Origin: Adiantum capillus-veneris
Taxonomy: Eukaryota; Streptophyta; Polypodiopsida; Polypodiales; Pteridaceae
Assembly (NCBI GenBank): GCA_014529385.2
Contig: CM043965.1
Coordinates: 10,064,912-10,128,911 of the forward strand
Direction of reading: 5' to 3'
DNA length: 64,000 bases
Positions 32,195-43,649 of this stretch are shown here, piece by piece. The stretch's first letter is position 1. Each line of letters begins with the position of its first letter. Under the pieces are notes generated by a model. It made no database searches, had not been told where the DNA came from, and saw only the letters and a program-made list of their open reading frames with translations. The position numbers and the translations under genes were made by a program.

Positions 32195-32573
32195 CTGCAC
32201 TTGATTCTTTCATCTCACTCTTCACCTTCAGACCAATCATATGCTTAGCTCTAGGGGGAACAGACATGTTTCAATCTAGTGCAACACAATAGCCATAGTC
32301 CCTACATACATGCGCGAAGCATAGCATATGGTACACATGGGTGCAAGGCAAGGAGAATACATCCAAGCTTCTGGAATCGAACGGGAATCCACATCCTACA
32401 CAATGGTAGAACCCATTAAGTGCCACCTCGCTAATGCTTTGCTTAAAATCCACAGGAGGAAAAGGCTTCATCAAACTGGCTCCCACGTTATGTGAATCCC
32501 TCTCCATGGTAACACAAAATTTAAAGTGCTCCGATTCCTTTGCTATGTTGGTCTCTATTTTTGCAAGTAGTGC
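32195..32573 (-). other. exon with RING-like C/H motif
   Basis: The acceptor TTTCACAG precedes ALLAKIETNIAKE; the exon contains CVGCGFPFDSRSL and LPCTHVYHMLCFAHVC. The C-x2-C, C-x-H-x2-H-x2-C arrangement resembles a RING-type zinc-binding half but the full eight-ligand pattern is not evident. A TGA at 32271 interrupts it; the donor GCAG/GTAGTC is at 32195/32194. Confidence 0.55.
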
Positions 32574-33626
32574 CTGTGAAACAAAGAAGACAACACATCT
32601 AATTTAAGTCTCAATAACCCAACAAAAGCGGATTGCTGAAAAGAATATGCAACGTGAATCTTATCCCTTTATTTGCAATACCACATATAAGACAAGCAGT
32701 TACTCTATATGCTAAAAACACAAGCTTGATGTGGTATATGATATGCACTGTGCTATATAGCACATAGCACAGTCCAAGTATAATGTGCTATAAGTGCTAC
32801 ATAGAGTATGCACTGTAGATCATAGCAGAAAGACTTTTTAAAATACCACATATAACCCAAACATTTTCTCTATGTGCTATATAGCACAGGCTTGTGGGGT
32901 ATATGATATGCAGTGGGCTATATGAGACATAGTACATAGCATATAGCACAAATATTGTGCTATGTAGCACATATCACAATTAGAGATGTGCTATGTAGCA
33001 CATAGCAAAAATAGAGATTGTGCTATATAGCACAATTCACTATTCCACACACTCCAGGGCTATATTGTGATCATATAACACACAAAATATTATATTTAGC
33101 ACATAGCACATGAAAAGATTGTGCTATGTAGCACATATCAATATTTAACACACACTTCAGGGCTATACTGTGAGCATATAGCATACAAATATGCTATATA
33201 GCACATATTACACATGTCCATTGTGCTATGTATCACATAGCACATAACCACACAGAGCACATAGCATAGAATCACACACATTCCAAATAGATGAGGGTAC
33301 TATTGTGAACATGCTGCACCTAGATTGAACTATAAAGCACTTAGCACATAACCACACATAGCATATAAGCACCCACTCCATGAAGATGATGGCTATGTTG
33401 TGACCATATAGCACATAGCACATAGCATATAACCACCCACTCCATGAAGATGATGGCTATGTTGTGACCATATAGCACATATTTTGTGCTATATAGCACA
33501 TAGCAAAAATAGAATATGCTCATACAATACATAACCATACAATCCATAACACTCTAACCACATAATCACATGGAAGTGAACCACATACTCCAAAACAAAG
33601 TGAAGCACATGTAGGAGGATATGCAC
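32574..33626 (-). other. intron rich in palindromic TGTGCTATATAGCACA repeats
   Basis: The donor is GCAAAG/GTGCAT at 33627/33626, the acceptor TTTCACAG at 32574; length about 1053 nt, almost the same as the intron of the facing gene. Perfect copies of the 16-nt palindrome lie at 32749-32764, 32873-32888, 33019-33034 and 33485-33500; many one-base variants fill the rest. Confidence 0.7.
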
Positions 33627-33998
33627 CTTTGCTTTAGTCACATTGGCTTCTAATTCAACAACGTTCTCTCTAGTAGTACTCGAGAACTGTCCAATCAAAT
33701 CAATCAGGTGTTGTTGAGCTACAGGGTCTTGCACGCAATCAATCTCCATTTGCAACTTTATGGCCAAAGTGTTTGAGCTTTGAGCACCCTTATCCCTATG
33801 CAATTCTCTGACTTGATCCTCTACTTGCTTCTTTGCACCCTCAAGTCTTGACTTATAGTCTTGCAATCTGCCCTTTGCAATATTCTTCATTTCTGCAAGT
33901 GCCCTACTATCTACCTCTGCCAATTGTACCAGGCATCCTCCTGTAGGCACGCTTGACAACGGTACAGACGTACCTTCTGTTTTCAATGATGGGGTGAA

Positions 33999-34243
33999 AG
34001 CGTGGTTTGGTGGTACAAAAAAAGGACCTATTTTACTTCTACCAATGAAAAAGTGGGGACTGGTAAATGTTTTGTAGTTTAGGTCAAAACTTTTCGGACC
34101 TTGTGTTTTTAGATTCTTCTTTTGAAGATCTATCCACTAATATATAGTATGATAGGTAGTTTTTCATGTGACATGTAGAAATTGTAACTTAAAGATTTGT
34201 CAAAGGTGATGTCAAGGACATTCCTTTTTGTACCACCAAAGCA
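33999..34243. mobile_element. MITE-like insertion with about 20-bp inverted ends
   Basis: The left end reads GGTTTGGTGGTACAAAAAAA, the right end TTTTTGTACCACCAAAGC; they are inverted repeats around 200 bp of non-coding sequence. Flanks GCGTG and GCATG may be a 5-bp duplication with one mismatch. It separates the first two coding blocks of the minus-strand gene. It has no coding capacity, so it would need a transposase from elsewhere. Confidence 0.65.
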
Positions 34244-34781
34244 TGCTTTTAGCCGATGATCTGGTAGAGGCAGCAGTGGTTTTGGAACCTCTCCCTCTAT
34301 CACTCATCTGCTCTTCCCACCTCTTGATCTTGTTTTGCAAGTTGTGTCTTTCTTCTAAGGCTCTCATTGTCCTCTCTGCAAAGATAGCCCAAGAAATTTG
34401 ATGTTTGTCAGATTCACTGCAGTTTTCCAATGCAAAGGCCTTTGCAAATTGAGTCCCTACTTCATACATGAAGGGACCCTCCTGGTAGACATCCCAGTGT
34501 CTCCACACAAGCTTTTGTAAGAACTCCGACCGAGCATGGTATACCTTCACTTTCTTCTGGCTACCCGGAACAAGCTTTGGGCATATAAAGACAACTTCCA
34601 AGTCCTCCTCAGAGATGTCATTGTTTCCTGTCAAGCTATGTGGATCAACTCCCTCCAATGGCAATTCACGCTCCATATGAAATTCCTCGGCAAGACGAAA
34701 AAACTTTGTATGCAGAGGTGGTTCGATGTTCCTAACTAGATTGCTGCTTGCTTGAATCAGATGCTTTGAGGAAGGTGCCAT
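34244..34781 (-). other. first exon of the phosphatase-repeat gene
   Basis: The minus strand opens at ATG 34781 (MAPSSKHLIQASSNLVRN) and continues through FFRLAEEFHMEREL and KRWEEQMSDRGRG. No named domain recognised; the end is rich in R, K and E and suggests a charged helix. The frame runs about 180 codons without a stop until the MITE. Confidence 0.55.
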
Positions 34782-35398
<617 letters not shown>

Positions 35399-35899
35399 CA
35401 CGGTGTTTGAAACTGCCAACTACTCATGAAACAAAGAGGGTGTGTGAAGGCTGAATTTTTCAGTATAACATTTTTTAGAATATAAATTTGGACGTCTGAA
35501 ATATGGCACCAGTGACCACACCCCCAATGTCATGCTATGCTATTTAATTATATCACATATATAGCTTTCCACCTATTCATGCTTTCACCCTATAAGGCTC
35601 CGCATAGTCACAACGACAACAATAATGGAAATAAGTATAATGGAAAACTTGATATGAAGATTTTTGTTTGCTCCACTCGCCACACACAAGATAAGACATA
35701 CAGCTAACAAGTGGCCTAAAAGAAAGTGAACACTTTACTCACATTTTATTTAGGGGATTGAAGATGATAATGACCATCAAGTGCACAACATGGAGATATA
35801 TGTCAACATTTCCAACACTTTTGACCATTGCAATCAAGAACCTCAAGGTAACTCAGTCTACCAGGATCACACATGTACTACTTCTTAGCAATATAATCT

Positions 35900-36038
35900 C
35901 TTACATATGCAAGTTAAGATTGGTGATGATGGTTTTAAGTTATTACATGATGATGGAAGCACACATGATTTCATTTCTGCACGTGTTTCACAAAATTTGA
36001 AATTGCATATGGCTCCCATGATTTATAAAGTAAAAGCA
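35900..36038 (+). pseudogene. Ty3 protease fragment, N-terminal part
   Basis: The plus strand encodes DDGFKLLHDDGSTHDFISARV, with D-G-S-T-H-x-F-I-S typical of plant Ty3 protease. It stops where the inverted-repeat segment (36039-36335) begins. The matching C-terminal half appears at 38280. Confidence 0.6.
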
Positions 36039-36335
36039 TTGATAGCCGTTTTTTGGCTCTCCATAGTGAGCTACCTCACCCTACCAAAATCACCCAAACA
36101 CTGTGGCTATCTTCACCCTTTCACTGTAAGTAGGAGTGTGTGAGTTAGGGGATTTTTCCCATATCTCCTTAAAACCCTCAACTAAGTAGTCATTTGGTCT
36201 AGTTGAGCCAAAACAATAAATAAAATATATTATGGCCCATTTTTTAAAAAATGTTTCATTGTATGTAGGACCTAAATAGAAATTTTTCATAATTATTTTG
36301 GTATTTATTTAAATATTTCTACCTAGGTGTACGTT
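36039..36335 (+). repeat. repeat copy 1 (inverted relative to 42330-42692)
   Basis: Starts TGATAGCCGTTTTTTGG, then TAGTGAGCTACC and CACTGTGGCTATC, and ends near CACCTAGGTGT. The reverse complement of 42330-42692 matches it throughout (TGATAGCCATTTTTTGACTC...CACCTAGGTGT... in the opposite orientation). The TG start suggests an LTR-like end; no target duplication was found. Confidence 0.75.
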
Positions 36336-37717
36336 ATTTACCTAACTATGCTATGTACATTTACTCACCATTACCATGATCTTTCTTACTATGCATTCTA
36401 TAAAAAATCATTTCATGCAAGATTATCTTATTTTTGGTGTGAATCCACTCCAAGAAAAGACCTCAAAAAAATATCTTTCACCATCAGTCATTACCTTTCA
36501 CTAAATTCTTATTTCCTACAGGTATTATTTTTTGTCTCTCTTGTATATAAATATACATCAATAAAAACAAATGAGAGCTCTCCTCATTTGATTTCCTATA
36601 TTTTCATATAATATTTTTATATATATATATATATAGCTAACACTATTCTAGATTGCATGAATTGTTTATAAATACTAGCCTGTTTTTTTTCATCATATCC
36701 ATATATTATATTTATGCATAATCCACAACCACGCATATTTTTAAACCCCTAAGAATCTATTAGGTCATGCTCTAATGCATGGAGGGGGTTCACCTTTGGA
36801 GTCTTATGCAAATTTAAAAAAAGGGGGGCCACTGAATATCTTTTTGTGAAGAAAAATAGGCATTTTGAAGGGATTATTTATATCTATCTCCACTCCAAAT
36901 TTGAAGTGGTGACTAAAAAAGAAAATGTGGACCAAGAGCTGAACAATCACCTCAAAAATTTTGATAATTTTTGGAGCTACCAACCAATGAGATATGATTT
37001 TTTGTGTGGACCTCAATCTGCCCACTTTTCTCACAAGTAACCCATAGTCTTCTCTCACCTCTTTTTCTACTTCCACACACACACACACACACTCATACAT
37101 TCATCTCTCTCTATTCCTAATCCATAGTCTTCTCTCACCTCCTTGTCTACTTCCACGTGGACGCGCGCACGCACACACACATATCTCTCTCTATTCCTCA
37201 CTTAAACCTACAACTTCCATGGTTTTCTCTCACCCTCTTCACCATTAACATCCCCTGTTACTTCCATAGGTCTCATATGAGCTCTACATGTACTTACACC
37301 ATCTCTATGCCTCTCTCGATTACCTCTTATCACAAATCCTTTTACCTCTTCTCTATATACATAAAATTCAGCATGTAAAACCGTGCTTAATCTCTACTAA
37401 TTGGAAATTCTGATCAACCATTTCATCATGGTGATTCAACCTTGGTGACAACAACGCAAGAAGAGAAGAAGAAGAAGAGGATTGACAGTCATTTTGAAAA
37501 CCTACACAAGTAAGTCCAAAACCTCTTCAAGCTTCACCATCACAAGGATTTCCTCACTTCATACAACCATCTTACTTCAACCATCCATCTTGTTTTACCC
37601 GTTGTAAATATATTATTAAATTTTTAGTGATTACTAACACTAACCAATAACATACTAACACAAAATAGCCATTGATCTAACCATAAAAGACACCTCACCT
37701 CAAGACATGTGCATAGT

Positions 37718-37721
<4 letters not shown>

Positions 37722-37770
<49 letters not shown>
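37722..37770. repeat. (CT)n microsatellite
   Basis: CT dinucleotide run of about 48 bp. Confidence 0.95.
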
Positions 37771-37772
<2 letters not shown>

Positions 37773-37868
37773 TAATGCTCTAGTTTCACCGTATCTACCA
37801 TCAATAATGCTCTCTTTTGAGTCCACGTTCATGACTCAAACAAACAAAGAAGGACCACAATGTTTTGG

Positions 37869-37912
37869 TTGCAAGGTAAGGCTATCAGATATTTGTGGGC
37901 CTTACCTTGCAA
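37869..37912. repeat. perfect hairpin, 14-bp stem, 16-nt loop
   Basis: TTGCAAGGTAAGGC (37869-37882) is followed after 16 nt by its reverse complement GCCTTACCTTGCAA (37899-37912). Strong stem; function unknown. Confidence 0.9.
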
Positions 37913-38279
37913 GTTGTTAATTAGATATTTGCACAAACTCATTCCTCTCTCTCTTTCTGTCCTTGCTTTAACTCTCTCTTATGCCATTTAGTGTGTCTTG
38001 GTGTGAAATTGTTTGTGTGTGTTTTGTTGCGCCTCCTCTTCGTCATAAAAAATTCTCTCTTGCATCCTAGTTCGCATTCCATGACTAGGTGGTTCCCCTT
38101 CACTTGTTTGGTTGTGGGTTTGTTGTTTCTTTGTCTTGCTCATGGTTGCCCCAGCCGCAATTGAGAAGCACAGGAGCCTTGAGGGATGTTTAGAGTTTGC
38201 CTCTCTTGTTGGCCGCCTTGGACTGCCTCAGTATTTTCTCAAGGAACCAAATTAATTTGTGTATCTATGGTAAAAGATT

Positions 38280-38460
38280 TGCAATAAAAATTAGAAGACT
38301 GCATTGAATCACAAGGTTTTATAGTAGCATCATTGCAAAACACAGATCTAATTTTGGGTATGCCTTGGAGACACCATTTTAATCCAAAGATAGACTATGA
38401 TAAGCATACACTCATTGTCACACATAATAAAAGATCTTTCACATGACAAGCTAACCAAAA
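38280..38460 (+). pseudogene. Ty3 protease fragment, C-terminal part
   Basis: The plus strand encodes IESQGFIVASLQNTDLILGM followed by PWRHHFNPKIDYD, the C-terminal D-x-I-L-G-M-x-W block of Ty3 proteases, ending at a TGA. Continuation of the protease interrupted at 36038. Confidence 0.75.
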
Positions 38461-38769
38461 GCTAGAACTAGAGCCTCTTCTTAGTCACACTCACCCTCAA
38501 AGGTTAGCTCAAAAAGATAGCAAATAGTATTTGGTTATAGTCAACAAAATTGAAACACACAAAGACCAATTGTCTTTTTTTCAAGAGAACTTTATGATTA
38601 AATATTAGGAAATTTTATTGAAGATCTACCTTCACAATTACCTTCTTCTAAAGTGGAAGATCACACAATAGAGTTGATTCTATGTAGTGCACCACCTTAT
38701 TGAGTACCATATCATCAAAGTCAAATTGAAAAAAGAGAAATTCAACATCAAATTGAGGAATCATTAAAT

Positions 38770-38965
38770 CATGGTTTAATTAAGGTATGTAGTTCATCTT
38801 TTGGTGTACGAGTTCTCCTAATCAAAAAGAAAAATGATACTTATCGTTTGTGCATTGACTATAGAACACTTAATAAAATCACAAGAAAGAAGTGTTTTCC
38901 TCTTCGTCGTGTTGATGACTTATTTGATAAGTTAAGTGGTGCATCCTATCTAGTAGAGGAATTTC
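38770..38965 (+). pseudogene. Ty3 RT N-terminal fragment
   Basis: The plus strand encodes [20 protein letters not shown], then [21 protein letters not shown]. This is the start of Ty3 RT (K-K-x-D-x-x-x-R-x-C-x-D-Y-R-x-L-N). It stops at SGASYL where another sequence begins. Confidence 0.85.
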
Positions 38966-39400
38966 AAACTCCGAGCAAAACTTTTCGAGCAATCATAAAA
39001 CCGAGCCGAGCCAAACATGATTGATATAAAGGCAAATCATAAAAGGCATTTGCATAGCAAAAAACATACAAATGTGCAATAGTCTAGCTAACCCTAAACA
39101 CCTCTTTGAGAAATTCCAACCATCTTTGAAATAGTTCACATAGGGCACCGGTTTCCAACATATTGGCCACTTGTTCTAAACTTCTTAAGTTCTCCTAGGG
39201 AATTTTTGAAAATCTATTGTGCACCATTGCAAATTAGCTGCAAGCTTTCTCTACTTATGAGAAGTGGAGCACCATGGCAACCATAGAAGAAGACAACATT
39301 CAACAAAAATAATGGTGGTAGAAAGGCTTGGAGTCTCACATTCTACGTCACCTACATAGCATATATAGTTTCAAAATTAGTGTGCAAGGACCGAGAAAAT
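38966..39400. other. no gene seen
   Basis: No coding motif recognised. Confidence 0.5.
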
Positions 39401-39544
39401 TGCACACCAAAACATCTCTAGAAAAAATTGCATAGGCCCTTTGTTTTCAAAAATTAAGAAAAAATATCCTAAAAGAGTCCACGTCAATGCGAAGTGTTTT
39501 AAGAGATTTTTTCTTGGTTTTTGGAGGTCGCTACCATGCCAAAT

Positions 39545-39603
<59 letters not shown>

Positions 39604-39742
39604 GGATGCCAAAACATCTACAGAAATGAAAAAATGGCCCACCAAAAGTTGGCAACCCTGTGTTTCAAAACTGGAAAAAAACTACGCTAGCGCAGATTGC
39701 TTCATGAGGTTTTTCTAAGTTTTTAGAAGTCGCTACCATGCC

Positions 39743-39837
<95 letters not shown>

Positions 39838-40101
39838 ACACACACACACATGTGCAGGTGATCCAAGCTGCCTCTCTTTGTCTCTCTCCATCTCACGTCT
39901 ATAGGTGATGCATTTCCCTCTTGACCAAAAAGTCTTGAGTTCAATTCTTCTCGTCGGGGATAGTTCCTTAAGGTCTACTGGGATAGTTTCCCACGACGCT
40001 CAAATTCTCTTCATTTTCCTCTATCTGTGTGTGTGTGTGTGTGTGAGTGGCCGCGGCAGGGTCCATTTTAAACATAGGTTGCTAGCATGGCAAATTCAAA
40101 A

Positions 40102-40183
<82 letters not shown>

Positions 40184-40185
40184 CA
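39401..40185. repeat. degenerate tandem units ending in (CT)n or (CA)n
   Basis: About 39405-39600 and 39604-39775 share order: CCAAAACATCT, an A-rich stretch, GGTTTTT(C/G), GTCGCTACCATGCC, then a CT run. The second copy continues into a long (CA)n run to about 39850. A third CT tract after GGTTGCTAGCATGGCAAAT (40078-40185) appears to be a related partial copy. No coding. Confidence 0.7.
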
Positions 40186-40576
40186 CGCGCTCATGTTAGG
40201 ATCTGCAAATTTCCAAGAAGCATCCATCCACTATATGCATAATATCTCAGATGATAAGGACTAAGGTATCAATTCCTCATTACTTTACCAAAGAAAATCC
40301 TGCAAACTGTATCAATTCTTAGGTACTAGAGACGAAGGACATGCTGGGAAGCCTTTCAAGGCTCCCACTTGCCAAAGACTATAAGAAGAGGGCACGGGGG
40401 CTCAGAATGTGTGCGCACTGGAGAGGCCAAGGGAAAGAGAGAAAGAGAGTGTCTGTATCAGACTACCTACCTACAGAGCTATCTTAGAGCAATTGCGAGT
40501 TGTCATGGTGTAACTGGCAACAAGAAGGGAGAACGCTATTGAGGATGGCCAAGGGTGGCAAGGAACCACTTGATGT

Positions 40577-40828
<252 letters not shown>

Positions 40829-41639
40829 GATTTATTGGCTCATGAATCACATGTAGACGAAAGACCTCCAAAAGCAAACAAAAAAAACCTTGAAACCATC
40901 CGCGCCGGCGCAGACCCTTTCATGACCTTTTTTTTTAAATTTTTGAAACACGACTTAGAGAGAGAGGGAGAGAAAGAGAGTCAGCATGTCGGATTTTAAC
41001 CTTGTGTGAGGGATTTATTATCAACTCATTTCTCATATACCAAAGGGATTTGTAGGTTACCTAACAATCCAAGATATGTAGGATGACAATCAATGAGAAG
41101 CACGGCCTGTAGCCATTGCTGGTTTTCACTCGCAACATATGATCATTGCCTCAGCAAGGTCCATTTTATTCATTGAATGTTTTCATTCACTTACATGTGG
41201 GATAGTGAGGAGGATGTATATTGTGCTAATTGCTTGGGCAATCTCTAGTGCTCAGTGTCCATCATGAAGAAGAACAAGAGAATGGGTTCTCTCCTCACAT
41301 TGTTGGAGCGGGGTTTGTTAAGGACTCTAACTACAAGATGGATGCCATTAATATTGGGACACAAACCAGTGCATGCAATGGAGCACCTACAACATCCCAA
41401 ATACTCCACATTTGGTGTCTAGTCTCTTGGCGGCATGTTGACATAGAAGGGCCTGCAGAGAGGTCTACGTGATGGCAACATTCCAAGAGATTTGCTCTCC
41501 AATTCAAAAATTCCATACGAATCTTGGTTACATATCAATGAGTTTATTTGAATTTGACCAAGTAGAATCTATATAAAACAGTCCTTGTCGATGCGGCCTG
41601 TTTCACATATGTTTGTGTATGGCAAACTTTGGATGTGGG

Positions 41640-41696
<57 letters not shown>

Positions 41697-42329
41697 CACT
41701 ACACTCTATGACAAAGAGTACATTCACATTAGCTGCCTTGGACCTCTACAACCCTAACTTCATATGCATGTGTGAGCTTCAAATTATCATATGTATTTTA
41801 GGTACTTTACACACTTCAATATGGGTTCCTCCTACCATTTTCTTTGCTAAAAAAGGGACGCCATAGCTTTAGACAACCCCAACCCCCCATCGAAACCTGT
41901 ATTTTTGCCTTATTTTGATATAAAGCATCCAAGTTATCTTTATACATGCATGGAGAAGGATCATTGGTGAATAAGAAATACATACATGGTGGGACTAATG
42001 TATGGACTATTCATGGATTTTAGCTCAATGAGCACATGGTGTTAGAATAATGAGTACATAATAAAAAAATATGGAAGAATTATGGATATGAAAAAAGATA
42101 TTGGAATCATATGATATGGTCCCTCTTTTGTATTATTTTGGATGAAAGAGAGAAAAGTATGCAAGTAAATGACACTTATATAATAAAAGTGACTAAGGGA
42201 GTAGAAGCCGTTTTTTTTTTTTTTCACAAGGGTGAGGATAAAAATGTGGGGGTGATTTATATAAAAGAAAAAAATTTATTTATGAGATTAGAGAATGTAC
42301 ACATTGACAAAAAAATATACTAATGGTGC
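40829..42329. other. no gene seen; (GA)n at 41643-41692
   Basis: No coding motif recognised. A GA run lies at 41643-41692. Confidence 0.5.
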
Positions 42330-42692
42330 AAAAGGGTAAAAGAAGGCATACCGTAGGTCTAATAAAACACACACCTAGATATAAATATTTAAATAAAATA
42401 CTAAAATAATCATAATAAAAATTCATATATTTAGGCCCTATATAAAATGAAATATTTACACACAAAAAGGCCATAATATAATTTTTATTTTATTTTATTT
42501 ATTTATTTGCTTCAATTAGCCGAGTGACTAGCTAATTGAGGGTTTTTAAGGAGATATAGGAAAAGTCTCCTATCTCACACACGCTTATGTATAGTGAAAG
42601 GGTGAGGATAGCCATAGTGTTTGAGTGATTTTGATAGGGTAAGGTAGCTCACTATGGCAATTAGGAAGAGTCAAAAAATGGCTATCAACAAC
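42330..42692 (-). repeat. repeat copy 2 (inverted relative to 36039-36335)
   Basis: Reverse complement of the first copy: GGCTATC end near 42690, CACTATGG (about 42651), the GGATAGCCATAGTG block (42605) and CACACCTAGATATA at 42371. Somewhat longer because of an added AT-rich block. Confidence 0.75.
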
Positions 42693-43224
42693 AGGGGTAG
42701 TAGAGGATCCCTTTTTACCCTACGGCATCATTCCAAGATGGATGACTAATCGATTTGGGGCTTGGGAGACTTAGTTGACGCAAGCACTAAGCTGCATTGT
42801 ATGTTATACGGTGTAAATATAATACACTTTACACATGCATATTATATGACACCTATCTTTATTTGGACGTATCATACGGTGCCACATCAGCAAAAACATT
42901 GTATCGTATAATTTCTTAGAATTTTGGATAAAAATATAGTCATTTATATATCGTGAAAACGGACTATTTTCCTCATTCTATTGATCTCTCTTCCCCCTTA
43001 TCTCATCTATAGGTGAGCTTTACAATCTCAAAAAAAAAAAAAAAGTCCTTTATAAATATAGTTCTCAATTCTTTTTAGTAAAAAGTTAGAGCTTAGGATA
43101 AAAACTTTAATTAGTCAAATGTATTTTTTTTTAAAGGCTATGGATTTTTTAGTTTAAATTTTATCTTCTCTATGTGAAGTGTATCTTACACCGAGGTAAA
43201 TTAAGTAAAGTGGTTAGTGATTGC
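42693..43224. other. no gene seen
   Basis: AT-rich; no recognised feature. Confidence 0.4.
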
Positions 43225-43515
43225 TTGCCTTGTGTAGAGGAACTCTCAATTGGAAGTGATTTAAGATAGTTAAAGTTAGCACTTAATTGCTTTGTGTTGA
43301 ACTATGTTCACATTTAGAAGTGACTTAAGTTAGATAATTAAAGTTAAGAGTTACTTGTTTTGTGTTGAACTATGTTCACACTTGGAACTAACTTATGCTA
43401 GATTTATGTAATGATTTTCTGTCATGTGTAGAGTAATACTCACACTGCATGCAATTTAAATAGATCACATAATAATCTCTTGCTTTGTGTAGACCTCACA
43501 CTTTAAAACAAACTT
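43225..43515. repeat. degenerate tandem repeats, about 63-67 bp units
   Basis: Units begin CTT-G-TTTTGTGT(T/A)GA and carry AACTATGTTCACA(C/T)TT(G/A)GAA followed by AACTTA(T/A)G. Four to five units at about 43228, 43300, 43358, 43420 and 43480. They lie directly upstream of the hAT transposase remnant, where hAT elements often have subterminal repeats. Confidence 0.65.
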
Positions 43516-43649
43516 ATTTTTGGTATTTAGAATTTAAAGAGGTTGAAAATTTATATATTTTTGAAAACGATAGCAAATAAAGTAATGTAAATGGTATGAG
43601 AGTTCGATTTTAGATGTGTATTTAGTAAATAGCGTTGTTTGAGTTTGCA

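Larger units (their letters stand above)
28733..34781 (-). pseudogene. multi-exon gene: RING-like, acidic repeats, FCP1-like phosphatase domain
   Basis: Minus-strand exons inferred from splice signals and open frames: 34781-34244; 33998-33627; 32573-32195; 32103-32026; 31948-about 31527; about 31317-28733. The protein would have an N-terminal acidic/helical part, a RING-like C/H segment, basic Pro-rich sequence, an 80-residue acidic tandem repeat and a C-terminal phosphatase-like domain. Stops at 32271 (TGA), about 31771 (TAA) and 29477 (TAG), and a frame change near 30050, indicate a pseudogene, though long open stretches survive. It faces the transposase-like gene tail to tail, 0.76 kb away. 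Exon edges at 31.3-31.5 kb are least certain. Confidence 0.6.
36336..38279. other. no gene seen
   Basis: AT-rich, with (CA)n/(AC)n runs at about 37074-37090 and 37162-37178, a (CT)n run at 37722-37770 and a 14-bp-stem hairpin at 37869-37912. No coding motif recognised. Separates the two halves of a Ty3 protease. Confidence 0.5.

Noticed and set aside
42680-42710. CAGGGGTAG as a hAT terminal repeat
   Set aside because: No reverse-complement partner found downstream of the transposase remnant.
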